Positions 39,895 through 50,168 are shown, counted from the first letter of the stretch. The stretch: 64,000 nucleotides of DNA from Mycoplasmopsis columboralis (GCF_900660675.1 NZ_LR215039.1:885549-949548), one strand, 5' to 3'. The notes: generated from the sequence alone by a model not told the origin. Numbers and translations are program-made.

Positions 39895-40239
39895 AATGAT
39901 TCTTAAAGAAAATAGGGTAATTAAAGTAATTAGGATTCCAAAAACTAACAAAATTGACAAAATACCTAGAGCATAACCGAGTTGTTGTTTACGATGAGTT
40001 TTAAGCTTAATATCATCAAAATCACCCACTTGTTCAACAATATCTTGTGCTTTAGCAACTTTATATTCAGTAGATTCTTCATCAATGAATTTGAGTTCTT
40101 GAGTGAATGCTTGAATGTTTTTATTACCTAAATAAAAATCTTTATCAATTAAAGAGCTATCATCACCACTTTCATCAAGTGATTTTAAATTGTTAATTAC
40201 TTGTTCGGTTTTTCTTTTGATACTTTTAAATGGTTTCAT
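39892..40239 (-). CDS. Hypothetical tail-anchored membrane protein
   Basis: 115 residues: an acidic/basic soluble N-terminal part (about 1-85) and one strongly hydrophobic segment (about 88-112) at the very C-terminus. ATG 40239 is preferred over 40269 because the -10 box TACAAT (minus strand, 40252-40247) lies between the two. The family is not recognised. Confidence 0.65.
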   Translation of the reverse strand: MKPFKSIKRKTEQVINNLKSLDESGDDSSLIDKDFYLGNKNIQAFTQELKFIDEESTEYKVAKAQDIVEQVGDFDDIKLKTHRKQQLGYALGILSILLVFGILITLITLFSLRII

Positions 40240-40246
40240 ATTGTTT

Positions 40247-40252
40247 ATTGTA
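40247..40252 (-). promoter_or_regulatory. -10 box, leaderless type
   Basis: TACAAT on the minus strand ends 7 bases before the ATG at 40239; no Shine-Dalgarno. Confidence 0.5.
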
Positions 40253-40272
40253 TCAAAATTACGCAACAAAAT

Positions 40273-40297
40273 AAAAAAAGCACTTAATAGTGCTTTT
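40273..40297 (-). terminator. Terminator of the tRNA pair
   Basis: AAAGCACT / AGTGCTTT stem with a TAAT loop, followed on the minus strand by seven T, downstream of tRNA-Lys. Confidence 0.8.
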
Positions 40298-40315
40298 GGT
40301 CATTTCTGAAATGGT

Positions 40316-40387
40316 ACGTCCTAGAGGATTCGAACCTCTGACCCAATGGTTAAAAGCCATTTGCTCTACCTGCTGAGCTAAGGACGC
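40316..40387 (-). tRNA. tRNA-Lys (anticodon UUU)
   Basis: Minus-strand cloverleaf: acceptor GCGTCCT / AGGACGT (with one G-U pair), D-arm TAGCTCAGC..AGAGC, anticodon loop CTTTTAA with TTT, T-arm GAGGTTCGAATCCTC. CCA is not encoded. Confidence 0.95.
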
Positions 40388-40396
40388 AGGATTTGG

Positions 40397-40481
40397 TGCC
40401 CAGGACTGGACTTGAACCAGCACAGTCTTGCGACCGAGGGATTTTAAGTCCCTTGCGTCTACCTATTCCGCCACCTGGGCA
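40397..40481 (-). tRNA. tRNA-Leu (anticodon UAA)
   Basis: Minus-strand class II tRNA with a long variable arm: acceptor TGCCCAGG at the 5' end pairing with CCTGGGCA, anticodon loop CTTAAAA with TAA, T-arm CTGGTTCAAGTCCAG. It lies 9 bases upstream of tRNA-Lys in the same transcription unit; TATAAT (minus strand, 40508-40503) is the likely -10. Confidence 0.95.
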
Positions 40482-40630
40482 TTTCTTCTAGGTAGCTTTT
40501 CAATTATACACTTTATTTGAAAAAAAGAATATATTTTTTTAGATTATTTTTTTCTGTTGCTTAAAGTGCATTAATATTATAACACTAGAAACTAAAAACC
40601 AAATAATAATTTTTAAAATTTAATTTATAT

Positions 40631-40636
40631 TATAAT
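40631..40636 (+). promoter_or_regulatory. -10 box upstream of efp
   Basis: TATAAT lies 44 bases before the efp ATG in a highly AT-rich leader. Confidence 0.5.
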
Positions 40637-40680
40637 TAAATATATTTATTTAAAAATTTTAAAGTAATGAGGTATTTATT

Positions 40681-41244
40681 ATGATTAATGTAAACGAATT
40701 TAAACCAGGTATCACATTTCAAGATGAAGGAGATATTTTTGTTGTTTTAGAAGCACAACACTCAAAACAAGGACGTGGACAAGCAAACGTTAAAGCAAAA
40801 GTAAAAAATCTAAGAACTGGTGCAACAACTATCAAATCTTACACTGGTGGAGATAAAGTTAAACCAGCTCACATTGATAAAAGAAAAATGAACTATTTAT
40901 ATTCAGATGGAGAAAACATCATTTTAATGGATAACGAAACATACGAACAAATTGAAATTCCAGTAAAAAATGTTGAATGAGAATTAAACTTTTTAACTGA
41001 AAATAGTGAAGTTCAAATTAGAAAATTCCAAGAAGAAGTCTTAGATGTAGAATTACCAATTAATGTTGATATTAGAGTTGTTGAAGCCCCAGATGCCGTT
41101 AAAGGAAACACAACAACCAATCCACAAAAGAAAGTTATTTTAGAAACTGGTTTTGAAATTGAGACTCCAATGTTCATTAAAGAAAACGACATTATTACTG
41201 TTTCAACTGAAACTGGTAAATATGTTGGAAAAAGCAACAAATAA
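40681..41244 (+). CDS. efp: Elongation factor P
   Basis: 187 residues including one TGA-coded Trp. The N-terminal KOW-like domain has GDIFVVLEAQHSKQGRGQA, and domains II and III follow (LETGFEIETPMFIKENDIITVSTETG). It relieves ribosome stalling at polyproline stretches. The loop tip aligned with the modified Lys of E. coli and B. subtilis appears to be Arg32 here. The stop overlaps the next start (TAATG). Confidence 0.95.
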
Positions 41245-41552
41245 TGAACTGAATTAATGTAACTTATAATTCTAATCAAACTTATATTGTTAAAGAGGAA
41301 GCTATTTTAGATGTTATCAACAATGTATTTAGCGAATTAAAACATTTAAAATTAGTAAAAACACCAAGATTAAGCTTTGATGAAAATCACCTAGATTTAG
41401 AAATCTTTGTTGATGTTAAAATCAAAAAAAATAAAACTAAAGATACATATTCAGCAGTTAAACAGCTTGCTAATCAAATTGAAGAAGCAGTAAAAATTTT
41501 AATTGACAAAAAACCAAAAAACGTTCAAGTTTGTCTGTTGGACATAATCTAA
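41244..41552 (+). CDS. Small Asp23/MMB_0454-like protein
   Basis: 102 residues. A TGA-coded Trp at residue 3 hides this gene from standard-code gene finding. The pattern of a short beta strand, a helix, LEIFVDVKIKKN, a helix AVKQLANQIEEAVKIL and NVQVCLLDI resembles the small Asp23/Gls24 fold proteins that often accompany efp and nusB. It overlaps the efp stop by TAATG, so the two are translationally coupled. The role is unknown. Confidence 0.7.
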
Positions 41553-41555
41553 AAC

Positions 41556-41581
41556 AAAAAGCACTCAATGTAGTGCTTTTT
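41556..41581. terminator. Bidirectional terminator between efp unit and convergent holA unit
   Basis: AAAAAGCACT / AGTGCTTTTT, a perfect 10-bp stem with a 6-base loop, A-rich on one side and T-rich on the other. Confidence 0.85.
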
Positions 41582-41583
41582 GT

Positions 41584-42735
41584 TTATGTTGTTGGGATGC
41601 TTTCAAAAGGCAAAATTGTTATTTTGCTTTTTGAACCTTTGGGAAAATTTGTTTTTACACTCTTGAAAGAATAATTAATTTTTAGTTTAATAGTTCTATC
41701 TGAATAAATTTTAGTAAGTGTCAAAACTTTAAATCAATAACTTGTTTTAACAAGACAATTCTGAGGATTAAAAATAGAGTTTTCTTTTAAAAAAACAAAG
41801 ATGTTTTCGAGGATAATTTGTATTACTTTAGGATTATAAATAATTGAACGTTCATTTTTAGAAACTGGTAAATGTGGATATTTAAACAAAACGGATTTGC
41901 TAGCGAATTTAGATAGCTTCACCAATGATAAAATTTGATTGTTCACAAATAATAGGGTCGAAGTATTTTTTAATATCGATTCCAAATCAAAAATGATTTT
42001 CATTTGAATTGCGAAAATTGTTTTTAAAAACCTTGCTTGATTTCGAATTGAATTTAAATCTAACGTTTTGAAAATTAAAACAAATAACTCTCAATTGAAT
42101 TTTTGTTTCTTTACCTTTTTGAAGGTTATTTGATCAATTAAAAAAAGTATTTGAATTTGTTGTGGAATAAACTTTAAAAGCTTTTGATAAATTTTTGATA
42201 CTGAATTTAGATCAAAATTCGCTTTAGTTGTAAATAGATCTTTTATAATAACCCCATCTAAATTGAAATTATTTTTTATAAATTCAATTAAGCTAGTAAA
42301 AACTTCTATTTGTGCTTCTGTTAAAAGGGTTTGAGAAGCGTGGTTGAATTTTTCTTTACCTAAGTGTTTATAAAAAGTAGTTAAATATTCAATGTTATCA
42401 AGATATTTGGTGTTTAAATTACTAAAAATCCATTTTGATAATGTTGCGTTTTGATAACTTAAGTTTCATCAAAATGCGATTTTATTAATTTTTAGAAATT
42501 CAATAAAATCAAAGAAAGTTTTGAGTTTATAAATAAACTCTTCATCAACAAATTGCTTATTGTAATGATAATTAATTATAAAAGTAGCAATATCATTTAA
42601 AACAACTTTGACAGTTGTTTTATTCTTTAAAAGATCGTTTTTTAGTTGCTCAAAGTAGTTAAAAAAAGCCTTGTTATTTTCTTGATAGAAAAATTCATCA
42701 TCTACAAATACAAAGTTTTTATCTAAGTTGTTCAT
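41584..42735 (-). CDS. Unrecognised 383-aa protein downstream of holA
   Basis: 383 residues with several in-frame TGA codons, so standard-code gene finding sees only two fragments. The start overlaps the holA stop by 17 bases, meaning cotranslation. The protein is Phe/Ile/Lys/Asn-rich and mostly helical, with no signal peptide or membrane helix. No motif is recognised. Its last place in the comEA-comEC-holA unit suggests a DNA-related role, but nothing in the sequence shows it. Confidence 0.75.
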
Positions 42736-43681
42736 TTTGTTGTTTTCCTATAAAGTGTTTTACTAAAAAGCTCTCAAAAATTGCTTCATTATCTATTGTT
42801 GATGATTTAAAAGAAGAATCTAGTTTAAGCAAATCTTCAATGATATTTTCAATTTTGGTTAAAGAATATTTAGAAAGCAGTAAAGAAGCTTTTTTGATTC
42901 TAAATTCGTGTACTTTTAAAAAACTAGCTATTTTTGCATTATCTCAATTTAAGTTACGCAAATGATAAACCTTATTGGCTAAAATAAAGACGTTTGCCAT
43001 TTGACTTATTAATGTATTAATGTCAATTCCTTCATATTTTTTTTGTTTATATGCTTTTCAAATAACATTAAAATCATTTGATTCAAAAGCATTTGATAAC
43101 CCAAAAGAATCATCTAATACATATTGACCAACTGACTTGTCAATTACTTCTTTAGTAATATCCCTAGTTTCAAGCAATAACTTATTGATTTCTTGCATTA
43201 TTAACGTTAAGTTTTCAGGAAGTTTTTCTAATAGATACATCAAGTTTGATGGAGTAATATCTCCACCTTTGTTTTTAATGTAATTTACCAGTTGTTTAGG
43301 TAAATCTTTTTTAGGGATTTGCAAACATTTAAATACTTGGTTGTTTTTTTGAAGTAGTTGAGTTAACTCGTTTTCAGCAAGATCAAGCTTGCGAATAATA
43401 AACACAACTTCATTTGAGTTTGGTTGATTTGCTTGCAACAAAAGTTGATTTAGAAAGTCTTTTTGCTCACTTGAAAGTTTTTTAGTCAAAAATAGATCGC
43501 AATTTTCAATTAATATTAGCTTATTTTGAGCAAATAAAGAATTACTATACAAATGATCTAAAACTTGTGAATATTCAAATTTATCATTGAATACAATGAT
43601 ATTTTCCTCGGTGTATTTTTGTTTTATTTCTTTTACTTTTTCGTCAATAAAAAAGTTTTCATCCCCATAAATTAAAAACAT
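42719..43681 (-). CDS. holA: DNA polymerase III subunit delta (HolA)
   Basis: 320 residues. The N-terminus FLIYGDENFFIDEKVKEIK is the typical HolA opening, equivalent to the Walker A region but degenerate, and an AAA-like domain and C-terminal helical collar follow. It loads the sliding clamp as part of the clamp loader. It starts 3 bases after the comEC stop, the same order as in Bacillus (comEC then holA/yqeN). Trp codons are TGA. Confidence 0.88.
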
Positions 43682-43684
43682 GTT

Positions 43685-44926
43685 TTAATTATATAAAAAT
43701 TTATTAGTTGCTTTTTGATTAGTTACTAATAATATTAATAATGCTGCAAGATTAAGAAAAGATAATGTAGTTTTCAAGTATAAATTACTTACTTGAAATG
43801 AAATAAATAAACTTCATCTCATGAGAACTTCTGATATGTTTTTTAAAATAAAATCATAAAAAATTACCACCGGCTTAATTCACCATAAAAATACTAAACT
43901 AACTACGTAAAATTCAATAAGTGGGCTTAAAAAGAGCATAAACAAAAAAGACAATGGGTAAAATTCAAATCTAAAAAGTAACACTAACAAAGTTGAAAAC
44001 ATTCAAGTTTTAAAATATTTTTTAAAAGCCTTTTTATTTCATTGTCACTGTTCATTGTTTTCAAACAAATATAAAAAACCACTTAATAAAAATGTGAATC
44101 AATACCCAATTTCTGTAACAAATCAGGGATTAATTATTAACACAAATCCAGCAACAATTATTAAAAATTTGGTTTTATCAACATTTATATTTTTAACACT
44201 AGCAAATTGGTATATCTCAATTAATAAGATCAGAAAAAATGATTTTACTGCTGATATGTTTCAGTTACACATGGCAAAATAAATGCTTAAAAATAATAAA
44301 GATCCAAAAATTTTTAGTTTTGTTTTTCCGAAGATAAATTTAAAAATCACATAAATAATATTAAAATGAAAACCACTTAAAACTACTAAATGTATAACAC
44401 CTAAAAACGAAAAGTTCTTCGAAAGATCCTCGCTTGTATAACCAAAAATAAGTGGCATGATCGTATTTTGAAATTCTTTGTAATTAAATAATTCTAAATT
44501 AAAGAAGCTACTTTTTAAAGAATTGCTAACATTTAAAATTTCATTTACTTGAATTTGATAATATATTCCTTTGTTTAAAAAGAAGTCGAATTTAGAATCT
44601 AAAAAAGTCACTTTTCCTTTTAAATAAATTCACTCATTAATTTTAATTTCTTTGATATTTGTTTTATTTAGTAAAACAAAATCTCTTAAAAACGTATCTT
44701 GTAATATTGCTGAATTTTTATTAATTTGCTTAACCTTAAAAGTGTAAGTTGCAGTTCCAATTTGAATTGAATTTATTCATCATTTTCAGATCGCATAAAT
44801 GCAAAACAGCACAATTAAAGCAAGAATTAATATTTTTGAATGTTTATATTTATTAAAAAATAAAATCAGTGCACAACAAACAAACAGCAACAATTTTAAT
44901 CATGAAAACAAAATAAGCAAAGACAT
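43685..44926 (-). CDS. comEC: ComEC/Rec2-type DNA channel protein, short form
   Basis: 413 residues from the first clear ATG; an earlier non-ATG start inside the comEA end is possible because no Shine-Dalgarno is visible. Two N-terminal membrane helices, a small soluble region and then the competence domain with VIHLVVLSGFHFNIIYVI, the ComEC signature around the conserved SGxH, followed by several helices. The C-terminal metallo-beta-lactamase-like domain of longer ComEC proteins is absent. It would carry single-stranded DNA across the membrane. Confidence 0.8.
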
Positions 44927-44958
44927 AAATAGTGAAAAGCAAACAAAAGTTATTATGT

Positions 44959-45453
44959 TTATTCCAGAAGGAGAAAGGTTTGCAATTTTTTTAAAGTGCT
45001 TTTTCCAATACCGGATATTTGTGCAATATCTTCTCATGTTGGTACCCCTTGCTTTTTATTTTTGTATTCCAAAATGGTTTTTATAACTCGTTTTGGAAGG
45101 TTTAAATGACGTAATTGTTTTTCGCTAGTTAAATCATTTCACTTTAACGATAAATTTTTATAAGGAACAAAAATGTCGCTTTTTAAGGGTGCTAGCGTGT
45201 TTAAATCAAATCCAGAAATATCGCTATTTGGTAATAATTTAACTGCGAAAAACAATTGTCGGTAAGTTAGTGGATTTTTAGAGATGTGCACTCCTTCAAA
45301 TGTAATAGCACCCGATACCGAATAAGTAAAGGATTCGCTTTTTGGTTTAAAAGATTCATTAGTGTTTTCTTGTTTATAAAAATAAACAATCACTAAAGGT
45401 ATAACAACTAAAGGAATTCAAAACATTTGTTTGATTAATTTTGGTCATTTCAT
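44959..45453 (-). CDS. comEA: ComEA-like helix-hairpin-helix DNA receptor
   Basis: 164 residues. One N-terminal membrane helix (about 10-25), then a soluble region, and two helix-hairpin-helix motifs at the C-terminus (LNLPKRVIKTILEYKNKKQ and EDIAQISGIGKSTLKKL), the DNA-binding part of ComEA. The end lies just upstream of comEC, as in Bacillus. The membrane anchor suits a mycoplasma surface DNA receptor. Together they suggest an uptake route for DNA or nucleotides. Confidence 0.75.
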
Positions 45454-45532
45454 TTGTTTTGATAATAAAAAATACTAAATTAAAAATTAAAAAAAGAATA
45501 ATGACACTAAAAATCTCTGTTTTTAATTGTGG

Positions 45533-45538
45533 TAAAAT
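45533..45538 (+). promoter_or_regulatory. -10 box of rnpB
   Basis: TAAAAT ends 6 bases before the inferred 5' end of the RNA. Confidence 0.45.
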
Positions 45539-45543
45539 ATTAA

Positions 45544-45817
45544 AGCATCGGCCAGCAGCTGCATTTGCAGAGGAAAGTCCGTGCTAGCACCGCCTGAGAT
45601 GGTGGTAGTGATCACGTTAGGTCTAATAAACCTAAGCCTAGACGACTAGTGCCACAGAGACGAGAAATGTGAAACGCGGTAAACTCCGTGAGTTAGAAAC
45701 CCAAATTATGGTAGGGGAACTTTGATAGGGAATTGAACCAATTCAGAGAACATATTATATATGTTAGATAAATTGCTGGCGCTGCTTTTAGCAGAACAGA
45801 ACACGGCTTATAGATGT
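45544..45817 (+). ncRNA. rnpB: RNase P RNA
   Basis: Conserved regions are GAGGAAAGTCCGTGCT near the 5' end and CAGAACACGGCTTATAG near the 3' end, which form the universal P4 core. CATC near the start pairs with GATG at the end as P1. The length, about 274 nt, is short, as in other mollicutes. It processes tRNA 5' ends. Confidence 0.95.
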
Positions 45818-45844
45818 AAAAAACAGAGATTTCTCTGTTTTTTT
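45818..45844 (+). terminator. Terminator of rnpB
   Basis: AACAGAGA / TCTCTGTT stem with a T run directly after the RNA. Confidence 0.85.
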
Positions 45845-45848
45845 AATT

Positions 45849-45875
45849 AAAAAAAGTAATCTCAAAGAGATTACT
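45849..45875 (-). terminator. Terminator of the lemA unit
   Basis: AGTAATCTC / GAGATTACT, a 9-bp stem followed on the minus strand by seven T. It overlaps the stop codon of the upstream gene. Confidence 0.85.
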
Positions 45876-46971
45876 AATCTAAGTATAATGGAATATAACT
45901 AAAGCAAAGTAAATAATAAAAACTATAAACATCTAACAAAATATCTTTATAAAATCCTAAAGCTACTTGTGAAGGATCTGATGTAATTGTGGTGTCAATA
46001 CGCATAAAACCTTTTTTACCGTTAAAATCATATGTGAGCGAATTTTGTTCTGGATCAGTTTGCAAAGTGAATTTGGCAAAATGAGTATATCCATTATCAT
46101 ATGAACGTTTAACAAGAAGTTGTTGAACATATGGTGTAAAGGTTTTGAAAATATCTTGGCGATCGAAAGCTCTTAGTGCAAAAGTACGGTTAAATTGTTC
46201 ATCTTCAAGTTGAATGGTATTTTGAAATTTTCTAAAAAGTTTAATTCCTGAAACACCTTCATTTGATAAAGATCAAGAAAATTGTTTTTCTTTTAATGCT
46301 TGTGTGTAAATTTTAATTAATCCTCTAAAAACATTCACGGTTTCAACTCTGTCTTTACGATGAACTTCATATTGTCAATGCAAGAAGTAATATTCGACTG
46401 GAAATTTATTATCAATTAATCATGAACCTATTTTTTCATAACTTACTAATGTAGGTTCGCTTGGACAATCAGGTTTATTAACCAAAATATCTTTTTTGGT
46501 TAAATAAGGTAATTCACACTCTTTTAATTTATCCAAAAAGACTTTATTATCAGGTTTGAGATACTCAATGTCTGGAGAAATGTTGGCAAAAGCTTTTTCA
46601 TATATGCTATCAGCGTTATAAAGTTCTGTCGCAATGTATTGAGAAACTCTGTTTTTAATACTTTTGTAATTTACCGAATATATAATTCCGATTATAAAAA
46701 AGATAATAGCAGTAAGTAAAATTCCAACAGCAGCATAAAGAGTAATGTTTTGGTTGTTTTTTGCTCCGTTATACGCAGTAAAAAGAAATGCAATTACCAA
46801 AATTGAACCAAAAACAAATGAAGAAATAAAAACAGTTTTTATTTTCTTCATTTTTTCAACTACTTCATTAGAAAAAGCTTTTTGAACTTTTTCTAATACT
46901 AGTGGATAAATAGTTTGATCGCATTTACTTTTAAAAGTTTCAAAATCTAAATATTCTTTAACTATTTTCAT
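45874..46971 (-). CDS. DUF3137-like membrane protein paired with LemA
   Basis: 365 residues. Two adjacent membrane helices at about 46-68 and 78-100, and a long soluble C-terminal domain (about 105-365) with LRAFDRQDIF and TPYVQQLLV. The gene follows lemA by 13 bases with an AAGG site between. DUF3137 proteins commonly neighbour LemA, which supports the call. The function of the pair is unknown. Trp codons are TGA. Confidence 0.6.
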
Positions 46972-46984
46972 TTAATACCTTAAA

Positions 46985-47623
46985 TTAAATTGATAAGTTA
47001 ACGTCTTGTCTTTGTAAAGCTGAAGCTTGATAAAGAGGTTTGGTTTGCAACCCTTGGAAACTTGCAACTACTGAATGTGGTCAGTTAAACAATAATGTGT
47101 TAAATTCATTTACGTCCATGTTGTAAATTCTTCGAGCTGCTGAAATTTCTCTTTCAAGGTAAGTAGCTTGTTCCATTAAATCTTTAAAGAGTGTAGAAGA
47201 TTTAAGCTCTGGATAGTTTTCAGAAATAGCAATTAAACGACCAAAAACTTGATTGTTTAATGCTTCAATTTCGCTTGCGTTCGCAACAGGATTTGAAGTT
47301 AAAAGTGAACGCATTTTAGCGAATTTGTCAACCATATCTTCTTCTTGTTTTTTATAAGAAGCAACTGCATCACGAAGCTTTGTTAATGTATCGTAACGTT
47401 TGGTAAGTTGAATATCAATTCCTGATGCTGAATTGTTAATTTTGTTTTGCATTCGCATAAATTTGTTTTTTGTAGAAATGTAAGGAATTCCTAATGTAAT
47501 AATGCAAAATAAAATGTAAATAATTTTTCCAAAAATTCCCGCTTGAGCTGGTTTGGGTCTGTTATCTGAAGCTGGATTAAATTCTTCTGTGTTGGTTTTA
47601 GTTTGATCAAAAAGATTTGACAT
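46985..47623 (-). CDS. lemA: LemA family membrane protein
   Basis: 212 residues. An N-terminal membrane helix lies at about 31-48. The LemA helical bundle follows, with RMQNKINNSASGIDIQLTKR, KFAKMRSLL, AISENYPELKSS and ARRIYNMDVNEFNTLL, all family hallmarks. One TGA-coded Trp near the end (NTLLFNWP) hides the last 31 residues in the standard code. AGGAGA precedes the ATG, and TATAAT (47662-47657, minus strand) is the likely -10. Confidence 0.93.
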
Positions 47624-47742
47624 ATTTGTTCTCCTTATTTTTTTATACTAATATAAATTATATATCTTTCGTATCAACAACAGCATAGATAAGAGCTATT
47701 TAAAAAAATAATTTTTCTGACGTGAAAAAATTTATTTAAAGG

Positions 47743-47748
47743 TATAAT
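47743..47748 (+). promoter_or_regulatory. -10 box of the nuclease lipoprotein gene
   Basis: TATAAT about 100 bases upstream of the ATG at 47851; TGACGT about 19 bases further upstream is a weak -35. Confidence 0.5.
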
Positions 47749-47850
47749 AAAATAACTTGCGAATTTTAGTTCGTTTGTTTTTTACTGTTGCTTTTTTGAT
47801 ATAAATATATAATTTTAATGTTAAAAATTTAATCAAATTATGGAGATAAT

Positions 47851-49674
47851 ATGAATTTAAAAAAATTATTACTTATTAGCGGATCAATCTTAGCCGCAAT
47901 TCCTACAGTAGCTATTGCAGCTGCATGTGGGCCGCAAGTACAAAAAGATCAACCTACAACACCTGAGAAACCAGCTGAACCAGCACCAACTCCAGCAAAT
48001 CCAGGTACTACAACTGGTGAAACACCTACTGCACCAGTTACTCCAACACAACCAGTTAATGCTGATGCAGTTTTTGAAGTAGTTTCATTAGATAATTTAA
48101 AATCTGAAGTTGCATTTTCAAAAACTAAAAATCGCAATACAGTTAGAGCTCGTAAAGGAGCTGATGGTTCATTGGTATTAGTTTCTGGTGGAAGTCAACC
48201 AAAAGATTTATTAAAACTAAAAGATGGTCTTGATTTAAGTAAATTAACTTTCTTAACATACACCAACAAAAAAGATTCAAGTAAAACTTATCAATATATT
48301 GAAGCAACAATTACTGATGATAATACTTTAACATTCACATACACTTATGATCGGAAATCAATCACTCAAGTGATAAAATTATCAGATTCAGCATCATCAA
48401 ATTCAACTGAACAACCAGCTCAACCTTCAAATAATGCTACAACTACAGCTTCTGAAGCTCAAGATGGTAATTTAGTGGTTGTATCAGTTGCGAACTTGCA
48501 AGCTGAAATTGAATTCTCACAAGGAAAAGGTTTTCCAACTTTAAGACTTAGAAAATTTGATGATTCAGGAATCTTAAAAGGTGGAGGTAGTGCCAAAAAA
48601 GAATTAGTTAAATTCAAAGAAGGCATTGATTTATCTAAAGTCTCATTCTTAACATACACCAACAGAAAAGATGCAAGCAAAAGTTATGATTATTTAGATG
48701 CTAAAATTTTAGCTGATGGTAATTTAGAAGTAACTTACACTTATGATGGTCAATCTGTTACTCAAGTAATTAAAGTTAATAATTCAACTTCTTCAAACAA
48801 TTCATCAACAGGCAGTAACAGCAGCGTAAGTGTTGAACCTGTTGTAGTTGCAAGTGGTAATTACGAATATGTTTATGATAGCTCAAATGATTACTACAAA
48901 GCTTTAGAGGGCTTATCTGGAGTGGCGCTAGCTCAAAAAATTAACGAAATTCAAAACAGCAGACACAAAACCACAAATTACGGAATGCTTCCTAGCTTTT
49001 ACAACAGCAGTAGTGCTTTTAAAGATAACTTCTACGAAAAAGACGGAACTATTTTAGATATTTATTCTGAAAATCCAGCTGGTAAAGATCCATATACATA
49101 TAGAACTTATTCAGGTAATCAAGCCAGTGCTGAAGGACAAGGAATGAACCGTGAACACGTTATTCCACAATCATGATTTAATAAAGCAGAACCTATTAGA
49201 AGTGACGCTCACTTTGTATGACCTACAGATATTAAAGTTAATGGTTTAAGAGGTAATTTACCTCATGATAATGTTGTTAATGTTAGTCAAACAACAAGAA
49301 ATGGTTCAAAATTAGGAGCTAACGACTTAAGACAATCAGTCTTTGAACCAATTGATGCCTTTAAAGGCGATGTTGCAAGAGCTTATTTATATTTCTCTTT
49401 AACATACAATAACAAAGATATTTATTCAGGAACAAGTATTTTCCAAAGAAACTTCCCTTATCTTCCTTCTCACTACTTAAATACTTATTTAGGATGAAAC
49501 GCTAAAGATGTAGTTGATCCTTTTGATGTGACAAGAAATAATGAAGGAGAAAAATACAATAAGTTGAGAAATCCATTTATTGATTATCCTGACTTAGCTG
49601 AAAACTTATATGGAAGCAACCCAAAACCTTTTGTTAATAAAGGGGTATTGGTTTCACTAAGAGCTAAAAGCTAA
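47851..49674 (+). CDS. Endonuclease I-type lipoprotein with duplicated N-terminal domain
   Basis: 607 residues. The signal peptide has a lipobox (AIAAA before Cys at about 26), so the protein is lipid-anchored outside. A Pro/Thr-rich linker (about 33-70) precedes two copies of a roughly 110-residue domain (about 71-180 and 207-313; LTFLTYTNKKDSSKTY against VSFLTYTNRKDASKSY) joined by Ser/Asn-rich linkers. The C-terminal third (about 330-607) is an endonuclease I (EndA/BsnI-like) domain with MNREHVIPQSWF and SDAHFVWPTD, the His/metal motif. It probably degrades host DNA to supply nucleotides. GGAG precedes the ATG. Trp codons in the nuclease domain are TGA. Confidence 0.88.
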
Positions 49675-49688
49675 TTCTTAAAAAAAGC

Positions 49689-49717
49689 AAAAGCAAGATT
49701 CACCACCTTGCTTTTTT
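49689..49717 (+). terminator. Terminator of the nuclease gene
   Basis: AAGCAAG / CTTGCTT stem with a T6 run 15 bases after the stop. Confidence 0.8.
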
Positions 49718-49750
49718 GTTTCTAGTTTAGTAAATTTTAAGTAGTCATCT

Positions 49751-49846
49751 GATACTATAAATGATACTATAAATGATACTATAAATGATACTATAAATGA
49801 TACTATAAATGATACTATAAATGATACTATAAATGATACTATAAAT
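49751..49846. repeat. Eight perfect tandem copies of GATACTATAAAT
   Basis: The 12-mer is repeated eight times without mismatch. It contains TATAAA-like promoter elements in each unit. It is intergenic and not flanked by CRISPR-like spacers. Confidence 0.97.
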
Positions 49847-49952
49847 TATGTATTAAAATTGTTAAAAATTTTTTAAACGAACAATTTAAGCAACAAAAAG
49901 AATAAAAATTCATAATATCAAAATGATAAAAAAATAAAGACAAATCAAAAAT

Positions 49953-49988
49953 GATACTATAAATGATACTAAAAGTGATACTATAAAG
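49953..49988. repeat. Three degenerate copies of the 12-bp repeat
   Basis: GATACTATAAAT, GATACTAAAAGT and GATACTATAAAG in tandem, about 107 bases after the main array. Confidence 0.9.
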
Positions 49989-50168
49989 ACACTATAAATA
50001 ACCTATAAAAGATACCAAAAACGACATCCAGTTAAAATACGATCAAAAGCTTAAAACTGGGATCTATTCCAATGAGATTTTTCAAAAATTGAGCAATTTT
50101 TTTATAACTTTTTTAAAGTTGTAATATATGCATATAATTAAATCAAAAGTAGACAAAGAAAGGATAAA

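Larger units (their letters stand above)
49718..50168. other. 450-bp gene-free stretch with 12-bp repeats
   Basis: No plausible gene on either strand. It contains the GATACTATAAAT tandem array (49751-49846), three looser copies (49953-49988), a CCAGTT/AACTGG inverted repeat, and near its end TATAAT (50133-50138), the likely -10 of the ABC exporter unit. Confidence 0.7.

Noticed and set aside
42469..42735. Two separate small proteins (41734-42003 and 42469-42735)
   Set aside because: They share one frame joined through TGA codons and form a single 383-residue protein.
43685..44926. ComEC as a broken gene because it is short
   Set aside because: The competence domain is complete and the stop lies 3 bases before holA; lack of the C-terminal domain looks like a natural short form.
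44926..44959. comEA and comEC as one fused protein
   Set aside because: The comEA frame stops at 44959 and comEC is in a different frame starting at 44926; the two are separate genes.
49751..49988. CRISPR array
   Set aside because: The 12-bp units are directly adjacent with no unique spacers, and no cas genes are nearby.
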